DNA of 64,000 bases from Gemmatimonadota bacterium (GTDB lineage: Bacteria > Gemmatimonadota > Gemmatimonadetes > Gemmatimonadales > Gemmatimonadaceae): assembly GCA_020161135.1 (NCBI GenBank), contig JAIUOB010000004.1, positions 434,001 to 498,000 on the forward strand. Direction: 5' to 3'. The position numbers and the translations under genes were made by a program. Below are positions 9,266 to 20,060 of this stretch, one piece after another. Under the pieces are notes generated by a model. It was given only the letters and a program-made list of their open reading frames with translations. It was not told where the DNA came from and did no database searches. Every line of letters begins with the position of its first letter. The stretch's first letter is position 1.

Positions 9266-9925
9266 TCAGTTGCCGGTCGAGTAGGTCTTGCCGCGACGAT
9301 CCTCGACGATCTCACCCTTGAAGATCCACACCTTCACACCGATGGTGCCGTACGTGGTCTTCGCCGTGCTCGTCGCGTAATCGATGTCGGCGCGCAGCGT
9401 GTGGAGGGGCACCCGGCCTTCCATGTAGCCCTCGACGCGCGCGATCTCGGCCCCGCCCAGGCGGCCGCCGGCCTTCACCTTGATCCCCATCGCGCCCATC
9501 CGCATCGCGCTCTGCACCGCGCGCTTCATCGCGCGACGGAACGAGATACGCTGCGACAGCTGCGCGGCGATGTTGTCCGCCACCAACTGCGCCTCGACTT
9601 CGGGACGCTTGATCTCTTCGACGTTGATGCCGACTTCCTTGCCCGTGAGCTGCGCCAGCTCATCACGCAGCTTGTCGACTTCCGCGCCCTTCTTGCCGAT
9701 CACGACACCGGGACGCCCCGTATGCACCGTGACCACCACCTTCCCCGGCTTCCGCTCGATCGTCACGTCGGCGATCGCCGCGTTCTCGAGACGGGCCTTC
9801 AGGTACTTCCGGAGCAGCGCGTCTTCCTTCAGCAGCGCCGGCATCTCCTTCTTCGCGTACCAGGTCGAGCGCCAGTTCTTCGTGACACCGAGGCGGAACC
9901 CGATCGGATTGGTCTTCTGTCCCAT
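9266..9925 (-). CDS. rpsC: 30S ribosomal protein S3
   Basis: 219 residues from the ATG at 9925 ([18 protein letters not shown]), the universal S3 start; an in-frame upstream extension exists but reads into rplV and is not conserved. The KH domain has its GKKG loop in [14 protein letters not shown]3 is part of the mRNA entry tunnel helicase. The ATG overlaps the rplV stop by one base. Confidence 0.98.
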   Translation of the reverse strand: MGQKTNPIGFRLGVTKNWRSTWYAKKEMPALLKEDALLRKYLKARLENAAIADVTIERKPGKVVVTVHTGRPGVVIGKKGAEVDKLRDELAQLTGKEVGINVEEIKRPEVEAQLVADNIAAQLSQRISFRRAMKRAVQSAMRMGAMGIKVKAGGRLGGAEIARVEGYMEGRVPLHTLRADIDYATSTAKTTYGTIGVKVWIFKGEIVEDRRGKTYSTGN

Positions 9926-10299
9926 TAGCGCACCGCCTCCGCCACGATGATCTCGATGTGGCTCGTTCGCTTCAGCATCGGCGTCGCACGGCCCATGGCC
10001 GCCGGCGTCCACCGCTTGAGCTTCGGGCCTTCGTTCACGATGGCCTTCGTGATCACCAGCGCGTCGACATCCAGCGACGTGTTGGCCGCACGGGCCGCCT
10101 GCTCCGCGTTCGCCACCGCGCTGTTGAGCGTCTTCTCGATCTGCTCCGCAGCGTGCTTCTTCGAGAACTTGAGCAGCGCCAACGCGTCATTGACGCGCTG
10201 CCCGCGGATCTGGTCGATGACCAGCCGCATCTTGTAGGGCGACTGGCGCGCCGTCCGCTGGATCGCGCGCGCCTCGATGCCCGTCTTCGTCGTCGCCAT
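9925..10299 (-). CDS. rplV: 50S ribosomal protein L22
   Basis: 124 residues. The family core is '[20 protein letters not shown]' and the C-terminal beta-hairpin '[20 protein letters not shown]', which lines the exit tunnel and is the site of macrolide-resistance changes in other species; no insertion is seen there. It sits 3 nt after rpsS and is coupled to rpsC. Confidence 0.98.
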   Translation of the reverse strand: MATTKTGIEARAIQRTARQSPYKMRLVIDQIRGQRVNDALALLKFSKKHAAEQIEKTLNSAVANAEQAARAANTSLDVDALVITKAIVNEGPKLKRWTPAAMGRATPMLKRTSHIEIIVAEAVR

Positions 10300-10302
10300 G
10301 GC

Positions 10303-10602
10303 TTACTTGCCTCCCTTGCCGCCAGGCTTCTTCGCGTCCGTCTTCTGCCCCGCGTGACCGCGGAACAGGCGCGTCGGCGAGAACTCGCCCAGCTTGTGGC
10401 CCACCATGTTCTCCGTCACGTACACCGGGATGAACTTGTTCCCGTTGTGCACCGCGAACGTGTGCCCGACGAATTCGGGGAGAATCGTGCTCGCCCGCGA
10501 CCAGGTCTTGACGACCTTCTTCTCGTTCCTGGAGTTCATCGCCACCACCTTCGCCTCGAGGCGCTCGGCGACGAACGGACCCTTCTTGATGCTTCGCGAC
10601 AT
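10303..10602 (-). CDS. rpsS: 30S ribosomal protein S19
   Basis: 99 residues. It begins [19 protein letters not shown] and holds the core '[21 protein letters not shown]' and '[16 protein letters not shown]'. It binds the 16S head with S13. The last ten residues form a Lys/Gly-rich tail. It lies 24 nt after rplB. Confidence 0.98.
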   Translation of the reverse strand: MSRSIKKGPFVAERLEAKVVAMNSRNEKKVVKTWSRASTILPEFVGHTFAVHNGNKFIPVYVTENMVGHKLGEFSPTRLFRGHAGQKTDAKKPGGKGGK

Positions 10603-10626
10603 ATCGGTTCTCGTCTCGCCTGGCGG

Positions 10627-11457
10627 TTACTGCGTGGCTCGGCCGCGCTTGCGGCCACGCACGATCAGTCGCTGCGACGCCTTCTTCTTGTTGCGCGTCT
10701 TGACCCCTTCCTTCTTGCCCCACGGGCTCACCACGTTCCGGCCGCCGCGCGTGCGGCCACCGTGCGGGTGATCCACCGGGTTCATCACTTCACCGCGCAC
10801 CTTCGGGCGCTTGCCCAGCCAGCGGCTCTTGCCCGCCTTGCCGTGCGACTGCAGCTCGTGCTCCGAGTTGCCGACTTCGCCGATCGTCGCCGTGCACAGC
10901 CCGTGCACCAGGCGCATCTCGGTCGACCCCATGCGCAGCGTCACATACTCGCCCTCCTTCGCCACCACCTGCGCGAAGGCACCAGCCGAGCGCGCCATCT
11001 GGCCGCCCTTGCCGATCTTGAGCTCGATGTTGTGCACCGCCGTACCCAGCGGCACCTCGCGCAGCGGCATCGCGTTGCCCGTGCGCACATCCGAGCCCGG
11101 GCCCGCCACCACCGTGTCGCCCTGCTTCAGTCCCTTCGGATGCAGGATGTACCGCTTCTCCCCGTCCGCGTACTCCACCAGCGCGATACGCGCCGACCGG
11201 TTCGGGTCGTACTCGATGTGCGCGACCGTCGCCGGCATGCCGTGCTTGTCACGCTTGAAATCGATGATGCGGTACTTCCGCTTGTGCCCACCGCCGATGC
11301 GACGCATCGAGATGTGGCCGTGGTTGTCACGGCCGCCCGACTTGTGCAGCGACTCCGTGAGCGACTTCTCGGGCGTCGAGCGCGTGATCTCGGCGAAGTC
11401 CGACACCGAGCGGAAGCGCGAGCCCTTGCTGACCGGCTTGAATTGACGAATGCCCAT
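10627..11457 (-). CDS. rplB: 50S ribosomal protein L2
   Basis: 276 residues, normal length. The C-terminal signature '[14 protein letters not shown]' holds the conserved histidine implicated in peptidyl-transferase function. The N-terminus [15 protein letters not shown] is typical. L2 bridges the subunits and binds 23S domain IV. It lies 5 nt after rplW. Confidence 0.98.
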   Translation of the reverse strand: MGIRQFKPVSKGSRFRSVSDFAEITRSTPEKSLTESLHKSGGRDNHGHISMRRIGGGHKRKYRIIDFKRDKHGMPATVAHIEYDPNRSARIALVEYADGEKRYILHPKGLKQGDTVVAGPGSDVRTGNAMPLREVPLGTAVHNIELKIGKGGQMARSAGAFAQVVAKEGEYVTLRMGSTEMRLVHGLCTATIGEVGNSEHELQSHGKAGKSRWLGKRPKVRGEVMNPVDHPHGGRTRGGRNVVSPWGKKEGVKTRNKKKASQRLIVRGRKRGRATQ

Positions 11458-11462
11458 GCGAC

Positions 11463-11750
11463 TCAGCCCTCGAAGATCGCGATGGTGTCGCCGTCACGCA
11501 GCTTCACGATCGCCTTCTTGGTGTGTGGACGGCGTCCGATGGACTGCCCGACGCGCCGCGCCTTGCCGCGCGCGTTCGACGTCCAGACGCCGGTGACCTT
11601 CACGCCGAAGAGGCGCTCGATCGCGGCCTTGATCGACAGCTTCGTGGCGCTCGGCGCCACTTCGAACGTGTACTCCCCGCGGTCCTGATAGGCCGCCGAG
11701 GTGCGCTCCGTGATGATCGGGCGCACGATGGTGCGGTGCAGCGTGGCCAT
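11463..11750 (-). CDS. rplW: 50S ribosomal protein L23
   Basis: 95 residues. It sits at the tunnel exit and docks trigger factor and SRP. The pattern '[11 protein letters not shown]', '[19 protein letters not shown]' and '[11 protein letters not shown]' is typical; '[17 protein letters not shown]' starts the domain. It lies 4 nt after rplD and 5 nt before rplB. Confidence 0.98.
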   Translation of the reverse strand: MATLHRTIVRPIITERTSAAYQDRGEYTFEVAPSATKLSIKAAIERLFGVKVTGVWTSNARGKARRVGQSIGRRPHTKKAIVKLRDGDTIAIFEG

Positions 11751-11754
11751 CGTG

Positions 11755-12393
11755 TCAGCCCTCCGCGCGGTTCGAGGTCAGCGCCGACGCCTCGATCACC
11801 ACCACATCCGACCACAGGATGTGGTACGTGCTCGCATCGCTGTACGGCATCACATGCGCGCGACCCAGGTTGCGCGCGCTCAGGTACGCATTCTGCTTCA
11901 CGCCGTCCGTCAGCAGCAGCACCTTCTGCGTGCCCACGCCCAGCTTGGCCAGCAGCTCGGCCATCGCCTTGGTCTTCGGCGTGCCGTTCGGCAGCGACTC
12001 GACCAGCAGCACCGCGCCTTCACGCGCCCGCGCATTCAGCGCGCTCTTGCGCGCCAGCTGGCGCACCTGACGCGGCACGATCTGCGTGTAGCTCCGCGGC
12101 TGCGGACCGAACACCGTGCCACCGCCCGGCCAGTTCGGCGCGCGCGTCGAGCCCTGACGGGCGCGACCGGTGCCCTTCTGCTTCCAGGGCTTCTGGTTGC
12201 CGCCGGTCACCTCACCGCGCGTCTTGGTCTTGGCCGTGCCCTGACGGCGGTTGGCGAGGAACGCCTTCACCGCCTGATGCATGACCGGCACGTTGACGAT
12301 GCCATCGAACGTGCCCTCGGGGAGCGCGCGCGTGCCGCCCTGCTTCCCCTGCGCCGTGTACACAGGCGCTTCGAAGGTCTTGGTTTCCGTCAT
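11755..12393 (-). CDS. rplD: 50S ribosomal protein L4
   Basis: 212 residues. The extended tunnel loop is recognisable around residues 45-90 ([19 protein letters not shown] and [19 protein letters not shown]). In E. coli L4 represses the S10 operon by binding its leader; whether this happens here is unknown, since rpsJ is preceded by an unusual repeat rather than a recognisable S10 leader. It lies 5 nt after rplC. Confidence 0.98.
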   Translation of the reverse strand: MTETKTFEAPVYTAQGKQGGTRALPEGTFDGIVNVPVMHQAVKAFLANRRQGTAKTKTRGEVTGGNQKPWKQKGTGRARQGSTRAPNWPGGGTVFGPQPRSYTQIVPRQVRQLARKSALNARAREGAVLLVESLPNGTPKTKAMAELLAKLGVGTQKVLLLTDGVKQNAYLSARNLGRAHVMPYSDASTYHILWSDVVVIEASALTSNRAEG

Positions 12394-12398
12394 GGTGT

Positions 12399-13079
12399 TC
12401 AGCCCTGCTTGCGCACGAAGACGATGCCGTTGGTCGGCCCCGCCACGCTGCCGCGCAGGTAAATGAGATTGCGATCGGTATCCACCTTCTCCACCCGGAG
12501 ACCGATGGCCGTGTGCTGCGCCGCGCCGTAGTGACCGGGCATCTTCTTGCCCTTGATGACGCGCGACGGGTCGGTGCCCGCGCCGATCGAGCCCGGCTTG
12601 CGGTGCTTGGTGTTGCCGTGGGTGTTCGGGCCGCCGCCGAAGCCATGACGCTTCACGACACCCTGGAACCCGCGACCCTTCGACGTGCCCGTCACCTTCA
12701 CGCGCTCACCCGGCGTGAAGATCGCGACGGTGATCGTCTCACCCACCGCGTACGTCGGCACCTCGGCCTTGCCGGGCGCATCGTCGAGACGGAAGGACTT
12801 GAGCACCGCCGGCGCGAACCCCAGCCCGGCCTTGCTCGCATGGCCCAACTCCGCCTTCGTGGCGCGACGCCCCTTCGGCGTGCGCTCACCCTTCTTGTTG
12901 GGACGCGCGGTCCGCTGCGCCCCGAATCCGAGCTCCACCGACGCGAAACCCGCCTGCTCCGACGTCATCACCTTCGTGACGGGATTGGGCGTGGCCTCCA
13001 CCACGGTGCAGGGCACCTGCTGCCCCTGCTCGTTGAACAGCTGGGTCATGCCCAGCTTCTTGCCGATGATACCGATCAT
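12399..13079 (-). CDS. rplC: 50S ribosomal protein L3
   Basis: 226 residues. It begins [19 protein letters not shown] and contains '[20 protein letters not shown]' and '[23 protein letters not shown]', the family signatures near the peptidyl-transferase centre. A 125-nt gap separates it from rpsJ, one of the longer gaps in the block. Confidence 0.98.
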   Translation of the reverse strand: MIGIIGKKLGMTQLFNEQGQQVPCTVVEATPNPVTKVMTSEQAGFASVELGFGAQRTARPNKKGERTPKGRRATKAELGHASKAGLGFAPAVLKSFRLDDAPGKAEVPTYAVGETITVAIFTPGERVKVTGTSKGRGFQGVVKRHGFGGGPNTHGNTKHRKPGSIGAGTDPSRVIKGKKMPGHYGAAQHTAIGLRVEKVDTDRNLIYLRGSVAGPTNGIVFVRKQG

Positions 13080-13166
13080 GTCCTGACTGTCTCCGTACGA
13101 GTCGCGGGCTTCCGGAGAAGCGCCGTTGGACTGTGGACGACCTCGCCCTGTGCAAGGCCGTCGGTA

Positions 13167-13200
13167 CCGGCACCCTCCGAGGAGGGCGCCGCCCTGCCGG
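13167..13200 (-). promoter_or_regulatory. Hairpin just downstream of rpsJ
   Basis: Between rpsJ and rplC, 4 nt past the rpsJ stop on the minus strand, the arms CCGGCA/TGCCGG (13167-13172, 13195-13200) enclose a second hairpin CCCTCC/GGAGGG (13173-13178, 13181-13186). No U-tract follows. It could be a partial terminator, attenuator or RNA-processing site that sets the rpsJ to rplC ratio; the role is inference. Confidence 0.4.
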
Positions 13201-13204
13201 TCGA

Positions 13205-13513
13205 CTATTCGACCTTGATCTCGACGTCCACGCCCGCCGGCAAATCCAGCTTGGTCAGCGCGTCCACCGTGCCTGCACGCGAATCGAGGATGTCGATCAC
13301 GCGCTTGTGCGTCTTCAGCTCGAACTGCTCACGGCTCTTCTTGTCCACGTGCGGCGAACGGAGCACCGTCCAACGCTGCGTCTTCGTCGGCAGCGGGATC
13401 GGGCCCGACACCGACGCGCCGGTCTTCTCCGCCGTCCGGACGATGTCCGTCGACGCCTGGTCGATCACGGCGTGGTCGAAGGCCTTGAGGCGAATGCGAA
13501 TGCGGCCAGCCAT
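13205..13513 (-). CDS. rpsJ: 30S ribosomal protein S10 / transcription antitermination partner NusE
   Basis: 102 residues from the ATG at 13513 ([18 protein letters not shown]); an in-frame upstream extension would read through the repeat element and is not conserved. S10 is in the small-subunit head and, as NusE, pairs with NusB and the NusG C-terminal domain. The motif '[22 protein letters not shown]' is diagnostic. It stands between tuf and rplC, the usual str/S10 junction. Confidence 0.97.
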   Translation of the reverse strand: MAGRIRIRLKAFDHAVIDQASTDIVRTAEKTGASVSGPIPLPTKTQRWTVLRSPHVDKKSREQFELKTHKRVIDILDSRAGTVDALTKLDLPAGVDVEIKVE

Positions 13514-13527
13514 CTGGGTTCCGGTAA

Positions 13528-13617
13528 GGAACTGATCAGTGCGTGGGTTCGGTGTTCGGGTGTCGGGTTTCGAGTGACCCACGACTCGAAACCCGAACCC
13601 TGAACCCGGAACTGATC
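13528..13617. repeat. Hairpin element flanked by 10-bp direct repeats
   Basis: The tuf-rpsJ gap holds a perfect 13-bp stem (13563-13575 TCGGGTTTCGAGT with 13584-13596 ACTCGAAACCCGA, 8-nt loop) extended outward by GGGTTC (13545-13550) and GAACCC (13602-13607). The whole unit is bracketed by GGAACTGATC at 13528-13537 and 13608-13617. The TTCGGGTTTCGAGT-like composition differs from the neighbouring coding DNA and looks like a dispersed REP/MITE-type palindrome with a target-site duplication. It could also terminate or process tuf mRNA. Confidence 0.6.
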
Positions 13618-13629
13618 GGTTCTGCTTGG

Positions 13630-14832
<1,203 letters not shown>

Positions 14833-14871
14833 GGTTCGATTCTGTGCTTGGGGGTGAATACCGGGAAGGCG

Positions 14872-16992
14872 TTACGCCTTCGCCTTGCTGATGATCTCTT
14901 CGGCCTTCGACTTCGGCACTTCCTCGTAGTGCGAGAACTCCATGGAGTACACCGCACGCCCCTGCGACATGCTGCGCAGGCGGGTCGAGTAGCCGAACAT
15001 CTCGGCGAGGGGAACCGTGGCCGAGATGACCTGCGCCTCTCCACGCTGCGTCATACCGCCGATCTTGCCGCGACGCGAAGAGAGGTCGCCGAGGACGTCG
15101 CCCATGTACGCTTCCGGGCTCACGACCTCGACCTTCATGACCGGCTCCAGCAGGCAGGGGCTGGCCTGACGGGCCGCCTCCTTGAATGCCATCGAGCCGG
15201 CGATCTTGAACGCCATTTCCGATGAGTCGACTTCGTGGTACGAACCGAAGGTCAGCTGCACCTTCACGTCGACCACCGGGTAGCCGGCCAGGACGCCCGT
15301 CTCGAGCGCTTCCTTGATGCCCTGCTCCACCGGACCGATGTACTCACGCGGAATGACACCACCCACGATCTTGTCCTCGAACACGAAGCCCTGACCCTGC
15401 TCGCTGGGCTCCATGTTGATGACCACGTGGCCGAACTGACCCTTGCCGCCAGACTGGCGGATGAACTTCCCTTCGACCTTCTCGACGCGCTTCTTGATCG
15501 TCTCGCGATAGGCCACCTGCGGGCGACCCACGTTCGCGTCGACCTTGAACTCGCGCATCATGCGGTCGACGATGATCTCGAGGTGCAGCTCACCCATGCC
15601 CGCGATGATCGTCTGCCCCGTCTCCGCGTCCGACCGCACGCGGAACGTCGGATCCTCTTCGGCCAGCTTCTGCAGCGCGATGGCCAGCTTGTCCTGGTCC
15701 GCCTTCGTCTTCGGCTCGATCGCGACGTCGATGACGGGGGCCGGGAACTTCATGGCCTCGAGGATCAGCGGATTGTCTTCCGTGCACAGCGTGTCGCCGG
15801 TGCGCGTGTCCTTGAGGCCGATCGCCGCGGCAATGTCGCCCGCGCGCACTTCCTCGATCTCCTCACGCTTGTTGGCGTGCATCTGCAGGAGACGACCCAC
15901 GCGCTCGCGCTTGTCCTTCGTGCTGTTGTACACGTAGCTGCCCGACGCGAGCACGCCCGAATACACCCGGAAAAACGTCAGCTTTCCGACGAACGGGTCG
16001 GTCGCGATCTTGAACGCGAGCGCCGCGAACGGCGCCTCGTCCTTGATGGGCGCATCGATGAACGTCTCGTCGTGGTGCGGCAGGTGCCCCTGGATGGCCG
16101 GGACGTCGATCGGCGCCGGGAGATAGTCGATCACGGCATCGAGCAGCGCCTGCACACCCTTGTTCTTGAACGACGCGCCGCACAGGACCGGGATGAACTC
16201 CATGGCGATGGTCGCCTGGCGGATCGCACGACGGATTTCATCCATCGAGAGCTCCTCGCCCGCGAGATACTTCTCCATCAGCGCATCGTCGTGCTCCACC
16301 GCCGCTTCGATCGCCTCGTGGCGCGCGAGCTCGCACGCCTCCTTGAACTCCTCCGGCACATCCACCACCGAGAACGTCTTGCCCATCGTCTCGTCGTGGA
16401 AGATGTACTGCTTGCGCTCGAGCACGTCGATGTGCCCCGTGAACGTCTCACCCGAACCGACCGGCAGCTGCAGCGGGAACGCGCGCTTGCTCAGGCGGTC
16501 ACGGATCATCGCGAGGCAGCGATCGAAGTTCGCGCCCACGCGATCCATCTTGTTCGAGAAGATCATGCGCGGCACACGGTAGCGGTCGGCCTGACGCCAC
16601 ACCGTCTCCGTCTGCGGCTCGACACCGGCCACTGAGTCCAGCAGCGTCACCGCGCCGTCGAGCACGCGCAGCGACCGCTCCACTTCGACCGTGAAGTCGA
16701 CGTGTCCCGGCGTGTCGATGATGTTGATGCGGAACTCCGGCCCGTTGCCCTTCTCGTGCGACTGGCCATGACGCATCCAGAAGCACGTGGTCGCGGCCGA
16801 CGTGATCGTGATGCCGCGCTCCTGCTCCTGTTCCATCCAGTCCATCGTGGCCGCGCCATCGTGGACTTCACCGATCTTGTGCGACTTCCCCGTGTAATAG
16901 AGGATGCGCTCGGTGGTCGTCGTCTTGCCGGCATCGATGTGCGCCATGATGCCGATGTTGCGGTAGTGCTCGAGCGGGGTCGTACGCGGCAT
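14872..16992 (-). CDS. fusA: Elongation factor G
   Basis: 706 residues from the ATG at 16992 ([20 protein letters not shown]); the upstream in-frame extension is unconserved. EF-G drives translocation and ribosome recycling with GTP. Motifs: [15 protein letters not shown] (G1), DTPGHVDF (G3), NKMD (G4), then domains II-V ending with a short lysine-rich tail. It stands first in the fusA-tuf-rpsJ run because rpsL and rpsG are 11.8 kb away, so it needs its own promoter, for which a candidate lies at 17253-17281. Confidence 0.98.
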   Translation of the reverse strand: MPRTTPLEHYRNIGIMAHIDAGKTTTTERILYYTGKSHKIGEVHDGAATMDWMEQEQERGITITSAATTCFWMRHGQSHEKGNGPEFRINIIDTPGHVDFTVEVERSLRVLDGAVTLLDSVAGVEPQTETVWRQADRYRVPRMIFSNKMDRVGANFDRCLAMIRDRLSKRAFPLQLPVGSGETFTGHIDVLERKQYIFHDETMGKTFSVVDVPEEFKEACELARHEAIEAAVEHDDALMEKYLAGEELSMDEIRRAIRQATIAMEFIPVLCGASFKNKGVQALLDAVIDYLPAPIDVPAIQGHLPHHDETFIDAPIKDEAPFAALAFKIATDPFVGKLTFFRVYSGVLASGSYVYNSTKDKRERVGRLLQMHANKREEIEEVRAGDIAAAIGLKDTRTGDTLCTEDNPLILEAMKFPAPVIDVAIEPKTKADQDKLAIALQKLAEEDPTFRVRSDAETGQTIIAGMGELHLEIIVDRMMREFKVDANVGRPQVAYRETIKKRVEKVEGKFIRQSGGKGQFGHVVINMEPSEQGQGFVFEDKIVGGVIPREYIGPVEQGIKEALETGVLAGYPVVDVKVQLTFGSYHEVDSSEMAFKIAGSMAFKEAARQASPCLLEPVMKVEVVSPEAYMGDVLGDLSSRRGKIGGMTQRGEAQVISATVPLAEMFGYSTRLRSMSQGRAVYSMEFSHYEEVPKSKAEEIISKAKA

Positions 16993-17252
16993 AGTCTTCA
17001 GGCGGCACCGCCGAGGCGGCGCCAGTGGGTGACGAAAGTGGACCAGCAAAAAAACGGCTGGACCAGACCCCCCGCCGGAACGCGGGAGCGGTATCCATCC
17101 GCTGTCGCCGGGTACGCTCGCCGCTGCTGCACGAGTGGGGACCCAGGCGCGCCGTGACCAGAGACCTGCTGACTCCGGACGCGACGTCGAATTGGTGCCG
17201 CTTCCCCATGGCCAGGCCTGCGTGATCTGGACCGGGAAAACGGGAGACCCCC

Positions 17253-17281
17253 AACATCACCAGGTCTTGCCGGGAAGTCAA
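17253..17281 (-). promoter_or_regulatory. Candidate sigma70-type promoter for fusA
   Basis: On the minus strand, TTGACT (17276-17281) is followed after exactly 17 nt by GATGTT (17253-17258). The -35 match is good and the -10 match is weak (3 of 6). It would give a leader of roughly 250 nt before fusA. Because rpsL-rpsG do not precede fusA directly, a promoter must exist in this gap; this is the best match seen by eye. Confidence 0.4.
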
Positions 17282-17310
17282 CCCACGAAGCGCGATCGTT
17301 GCCACGCCAT

Positions 17311-17341
17311 GCAACTGTCGCCCGGACCATACTATAGTTGC
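17311..17341. promoter_or_regulatory. Inverted repeat, possible operator
   Basis: GCAACT (17311-17316) and AGTTGC (17336-17341) form an inverted repeat with 19-nt spacing, extending to 7 of 8 matched bases. The AT-rich patch TACTATAG inside the right arm is the most AT-rich stretch in the gap and could be a -10 region in either direction. A dyad at this spacing could be a regulator site for the island or for fusA; this is inference only. Confidence 0.3.
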
Positions 17342-17561
17342 CAGAGAGGGACGCGCGTCGTCCTTCCAGCACCCCAGATCGTTACACAGGGGGCCCGCGC
17401 CGCGCCCTGCGACGCCCGCTCCCCGCAGCGCCCGGCGCCCCGACGGTGACCTACGACACCGCCCCGGACGCGATGGGCGTCACATCGTTATTCATGAACT
17501 CGCCATCAGTCGAAGCCCGCGCCGCCACCGCTCGCGGACCGCGTCTCCACCACCCCCTCGC

Positions 17562-18524
17562 GTGAACGAATTCGCGAACCGCGCCTTTGCGGCGTTCACC
17601 ATCGCGCTGGGCGCCAGCCTGTGGGCACTCTTCACCGACATCGGCCGGCCCTTCCTGCCGTCGGTGCCGATTGTCGTCTACAGCGTGTACCTGTTCGCGA
17701 ACCGCGTCGCCGTGGGCCAGCTGGGCGGTGACGCCCTGCGGGATTCGCCCTACTTCCTGGGCTTCCTGCTCACCATGCTGGCGCTGTTCAAGATCTTCAA
17801 TGACGTCTCCTTCAACTCCACGCTCTTCGGCCAGAACCCGGCCCTGATGACGCAGGAGGTCGGCGGCGCCGTCCTCACCACCATCATCGGGCTGTTCTGC
17901 CGTCAGGCCCTGATCTCCCTCATCGCAGACGTCGAACCCGAGGAGGAGGATCGCCTCGCGGCGCTCGCCAACGCCGTGACCAGTCACGCCGTCGCCTTCG
18001 AGGTCGCGCGACAGCAGTTCTTCCGCGAGATGAGCGACGAGCGCGCTCGGCAGGCCGACGAGTTCCGCGCAGCGCAGACCCAGTTGCTCGATCGTCTCGC
18101 GGCCATCCCGGCCGCGCCAACCGCTGCCGCGCCAACCGCTGCCGCGCCAACCGCTGCCGCGGTTGCGACTCAGGCTTCGAGCCCTGCACCGGCACCGACT
18201 CCCGCACCGGCTCCAACTCCCGCGCCGGTACCAACTCCCGCGCCGGTACAGGCACCCGCGCCGCCGGCGGCGCCGGTCGCGCGTCCCCCCATCGTCGCCA
18301 CGCCCACCCCACCGTTCCCGGCCCCGGCGTCGACCACCGCCAGCACACTCGGTCGCACGACTCCGCCAGGCGGCAACGAGATCATCCCCGAGGTGCTGCG
18401 CATGCTCGTTGATGATCCCGCTGGAAACGTCGACAGCGCCCTCGGGCGACAGCGCCTGACGCCGCGCGCCCCGGAGCGTGCGGTCCCGCCGAGCCCGCCG
18501 GGCTCGACGGGCACTGGCGGCTGA
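17562..18524 (+). CDS. MotA/TolQ/ExbB-like membrane protein with proline-rich tail
   Basis: 320 residues from a GTG start. Hydrophobic helices lie at about 8-26, 34-50, 63-80 and 100-120. The last two read like the channel helices of MotA/TolQ/ExbB proteins: 'PYFLGFLLTMLALFKIF' resembles the LGLLGTVxGxxxAF helix and 'GGAVLTTIIGLFCRQ' the ALxTTxxGLxxA helix. A charged cytoplasmic helix follows (127-180), then a Pro/Ala-rich tail built from AAPTA and APTP repeats (180-265). The next gene encodes a single-span periplasmic protein, as expected for a MotB/ExbD-type partner, and the third is a polysaccharide synthase. The fold assignment is by motif only and the function is not established. Confidence 0.6.
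   Translation: MNEFANRAFAAFTIALGASLWALFTDIGRPFLPSVPIVVYSVYLFANRVAVGQLGGDALRDSPYFLGFLLTMLALFKIFNDVSFNSTLFGQNPALMTQEVGGAVLTTIIGLFCRQALISLIADVEPEEEDRLAALANAVTSHAVAFEVARQQFFREMSDERARQADEFRAAQTQLLDRLAAIPAAPTAAAPTAAAPTAAAVATQASSPAPAPTPAPAPTPAPVPTPAPVQAPAPPAAPVARPPIVATPTPPFPAPASTTASTLGRTTPPGGNEIIPEVLRMLVDDPAGNVDSALGRQRLTPRAPERAVPPSPPGSTGTGG
18111..18155 (+). repeat. 15-bp tandem repeat, three perfect copies
   Basis: The unit GCCGCGCCAACCGCT occurs three times head to tail (18111-18125, 18126-18140, 18141-18155) with a partial fourth. It encodes Ala-Ala-Pro-Thr-Ala repeats in the tail of the MotA/ExbB-like protein. Such perfect short repeats can vary in copy number by slippage without shifting the frame. 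Confidence 0.85.
18195..18248 (+). repeat. 18-bp tandem repeat, three near-identical copies
   Basis: Units at 18195-18212, 18213-18230 and 18231-18248 have the form CCAACTCCCGCGCCGGTA, the last two identical. They encode PTPAPV/PTPAPA repeats, giving a stiff proline-rich linker that could span part of the cytoplasm or reach a partner. Confidence 0.8.
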
Positions 18525-18533
18525 GCCACGCCC

Positions 18534-20060
18534 ATGGCGTTCCGACGTCGCCGGTCCGGCCGGCAAACCACCATCATCGGCTTCACAGAAGCCGAACTCG
18601 GGCTGTTTCTCGCGCTCCTGTTCTTCGGTCTCACCCAGCTCGGGCGTGACCGGGGCGCCGGCGCGATCGGTGCACAGCAGCGCGCGACGGTGGACAGCAC
18701 CGCGCTCCGCAATCCGCGGTTGCAGCAGCTCATGTCGCTCGCCGAGCAGCTCGACTCGCTCGAGCGCGCGGCACGCGCGGCGGCACGCCGTGACAGCATC
18801 CTGGCCGAGCGCATCGCTCGACTGCAGCGCGAGCGCGATTCCCTCTCGGCCCTCCGCGTGGCCATTGGAGTCGCACAAGGCACACCCTCGTCCGTGAGCG
18901 CGCTCCTCACCACCGTGGAGCGCGATCTCGCGCGCGCGCTGCTCGAGCGACAGAGCACGGCGCCGCGACTTGCCGAGGTCAGCCGCGTCGTCGATTCGAC
19001 CCGTCAGCGGCTCGATGCCATCGCGCCGCGACTCGCCGCGGCCATCGTGCCCACCGTGACACCCGTGCGCTTCGAGGTGCCTATCGTGGACGCGCGGCTC
19101 ACCGCCGCACTCCTCGCACTCGCCAACACCGCGACCGATACCGCCGCCGTTCAGCGCGCACTGGCGACGGCGCCGCCGGCGCCGGCCAACGCCCCTGCGC
19201 AGCGCGTCGAGGACCTCGGACCGCTGCGCCCGCTCGACGCCGCCACCGCCGTCCTCGCGTTCACCGTCTCACGCGCACGCGGCGCCTTCGTGCCACCGCC
19301 GGTCACGGCGGGCGAGACCGCCCGTGCCGAGGCGGAGCTGCGCGACGCGCTGCTCGATGTGGCGGTCACGCGTCGCGACACGCAATTGGTGGCGCGCGCC
19401 CTGGCCGCACGCGGCGGCGCGGTGGAATCGCCCACCCGCGCGGCCGTGCGGGCCGTGACGGATACCAGCGCGGCGCGCGCCGCAGCGCAGCGACTCGCAG
19501 CCACCGACGAGGCGGCGCCCGCGCGTGATGGGCGCGTGCTCAGCGCGATGCTGGCCCTCGCCGCCACGCGCGCCGACTCGCAGGAGGTCGTGCGCGCGCT
19601 CGCGGCCCTGGCGCCCCCGGGCGCGCCCGGTTCTCCCGGCCAACCCGGGAGTGGCGTGGGAACGGGTACGGGCATGGGCACCGGCATCTCGCCGCTGCGA
19701 ACCCGCGGAACGGTAGGCAGTGGCATTGGCTCGGGGAGTGGGACCGGCGCCGAGGCGGGCAGCGGCGTGCGCTCGCGTCAGACGCCCACGTGCATCGAGT
19801 TGCGCATCGCGACGGGCGTGATCGCCGAGGTCCAGGTGCTGGGTGCGACGCGCTACACCGTGCGGGGACGCACGGGACCCATCGACACCCTGCTTGCCGT
19901 GCTCCGCCCGGAGCTCGACGCCGCGCGGCGCAATGTGTGCCGGCAGAACATCACGCTGCGCACCGCGGACAACCTGCTCGCGGCTGACTACGTGACGGCG
20001 CTCAACGCCCTGCTGCCCTACTTCAACACCGAGCTGGCGCCCGCGCGCACGGGGCGCTGA
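18534..20060 (+). CDS. Single-span coiled-coil periplasmic protein, possible MotB-like partner
   Basis: 508 residues. A basic N-terminus (MAFRRRRSGR) is followed by one membrane helix at about 21-37 (ELGLFLALLFFGLTQLG), giving an N-in topology like MotB, ExbD or TolR. Residues 60-165 are heptad-like and Leu/Arg/Glu-rich, a likely coiled coil. The middle is Ala-rich; a Gly/Ser-rich linker at about 370-415 precedes a compact C-terminal domain of roughly 85 residues with two cysteines. That domain is not a recognisable OmpA peptidoglycan-binding domain, and the membrane helix lacks the MotB aspartate, though Glu residues flank it. It lies 9 nt after the MotA/ExbB-like gene and abuts the synthase gene. 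Function unknown; the pairing is inference. Confidence 0.6.
   Translation: MAFRRRRSGRQTTIIGFTEAELGLFLALLFFGLTQLGRDRGAGAIGAQQRATVDSTALRNPRLQQLMSLAEQLDSLERAARAAARRDSILAERIARLQRERDSLSALRVAIGVAQGTPSSVSALLTTVERDLARALLERQSTAPRLAEVSRVVDSTRQRLDAIAPRLAAAIVPTVTPVRFEVPIVDARLTAALLALANTATDTAAVQRALATAPPAPANAPAQRVEDLGPLRPLDAATAVLAFTVSRARGAFVPPPVTAGETARAEAELRDALLDVAVTRRDTQLVARALAARGGAVESPTRAAVRAVTDTSAARAAAQRLAATDEAAPARDGRVLSAMLALAATRADSQEVVRALAALAPPGAPGSPGQPGSGVGTGTGMGTGISPLRTRGTVGSGIGSGSGTGAEAGSGVRSRQTPTCIELRIATGVIAEVQVLGATRYTVRGRTGPIDTLLAVLRPELDAARRNVCRQNITLRTADNLLAADYVTALNALLPYFNTELAPARTGR

Larger units (their letters stand above)
16993..17561. other. Divergent intergenic region between fusA and the polysaccharide island
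   Basis: About 570 bases with no convincing gene; short open frames here have no family resemblance. It separates minus-strand fusA from the plus-strand cluster beginning at 17562 and probably carries promoters for both. Visible items are a TTGACT-N17-GATGTT match on the minus strand and a GCAACT/AGTTGC inverted repeat around 17311-17341. The region marks the break point where the str operon was split. Confidence 0.6.
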
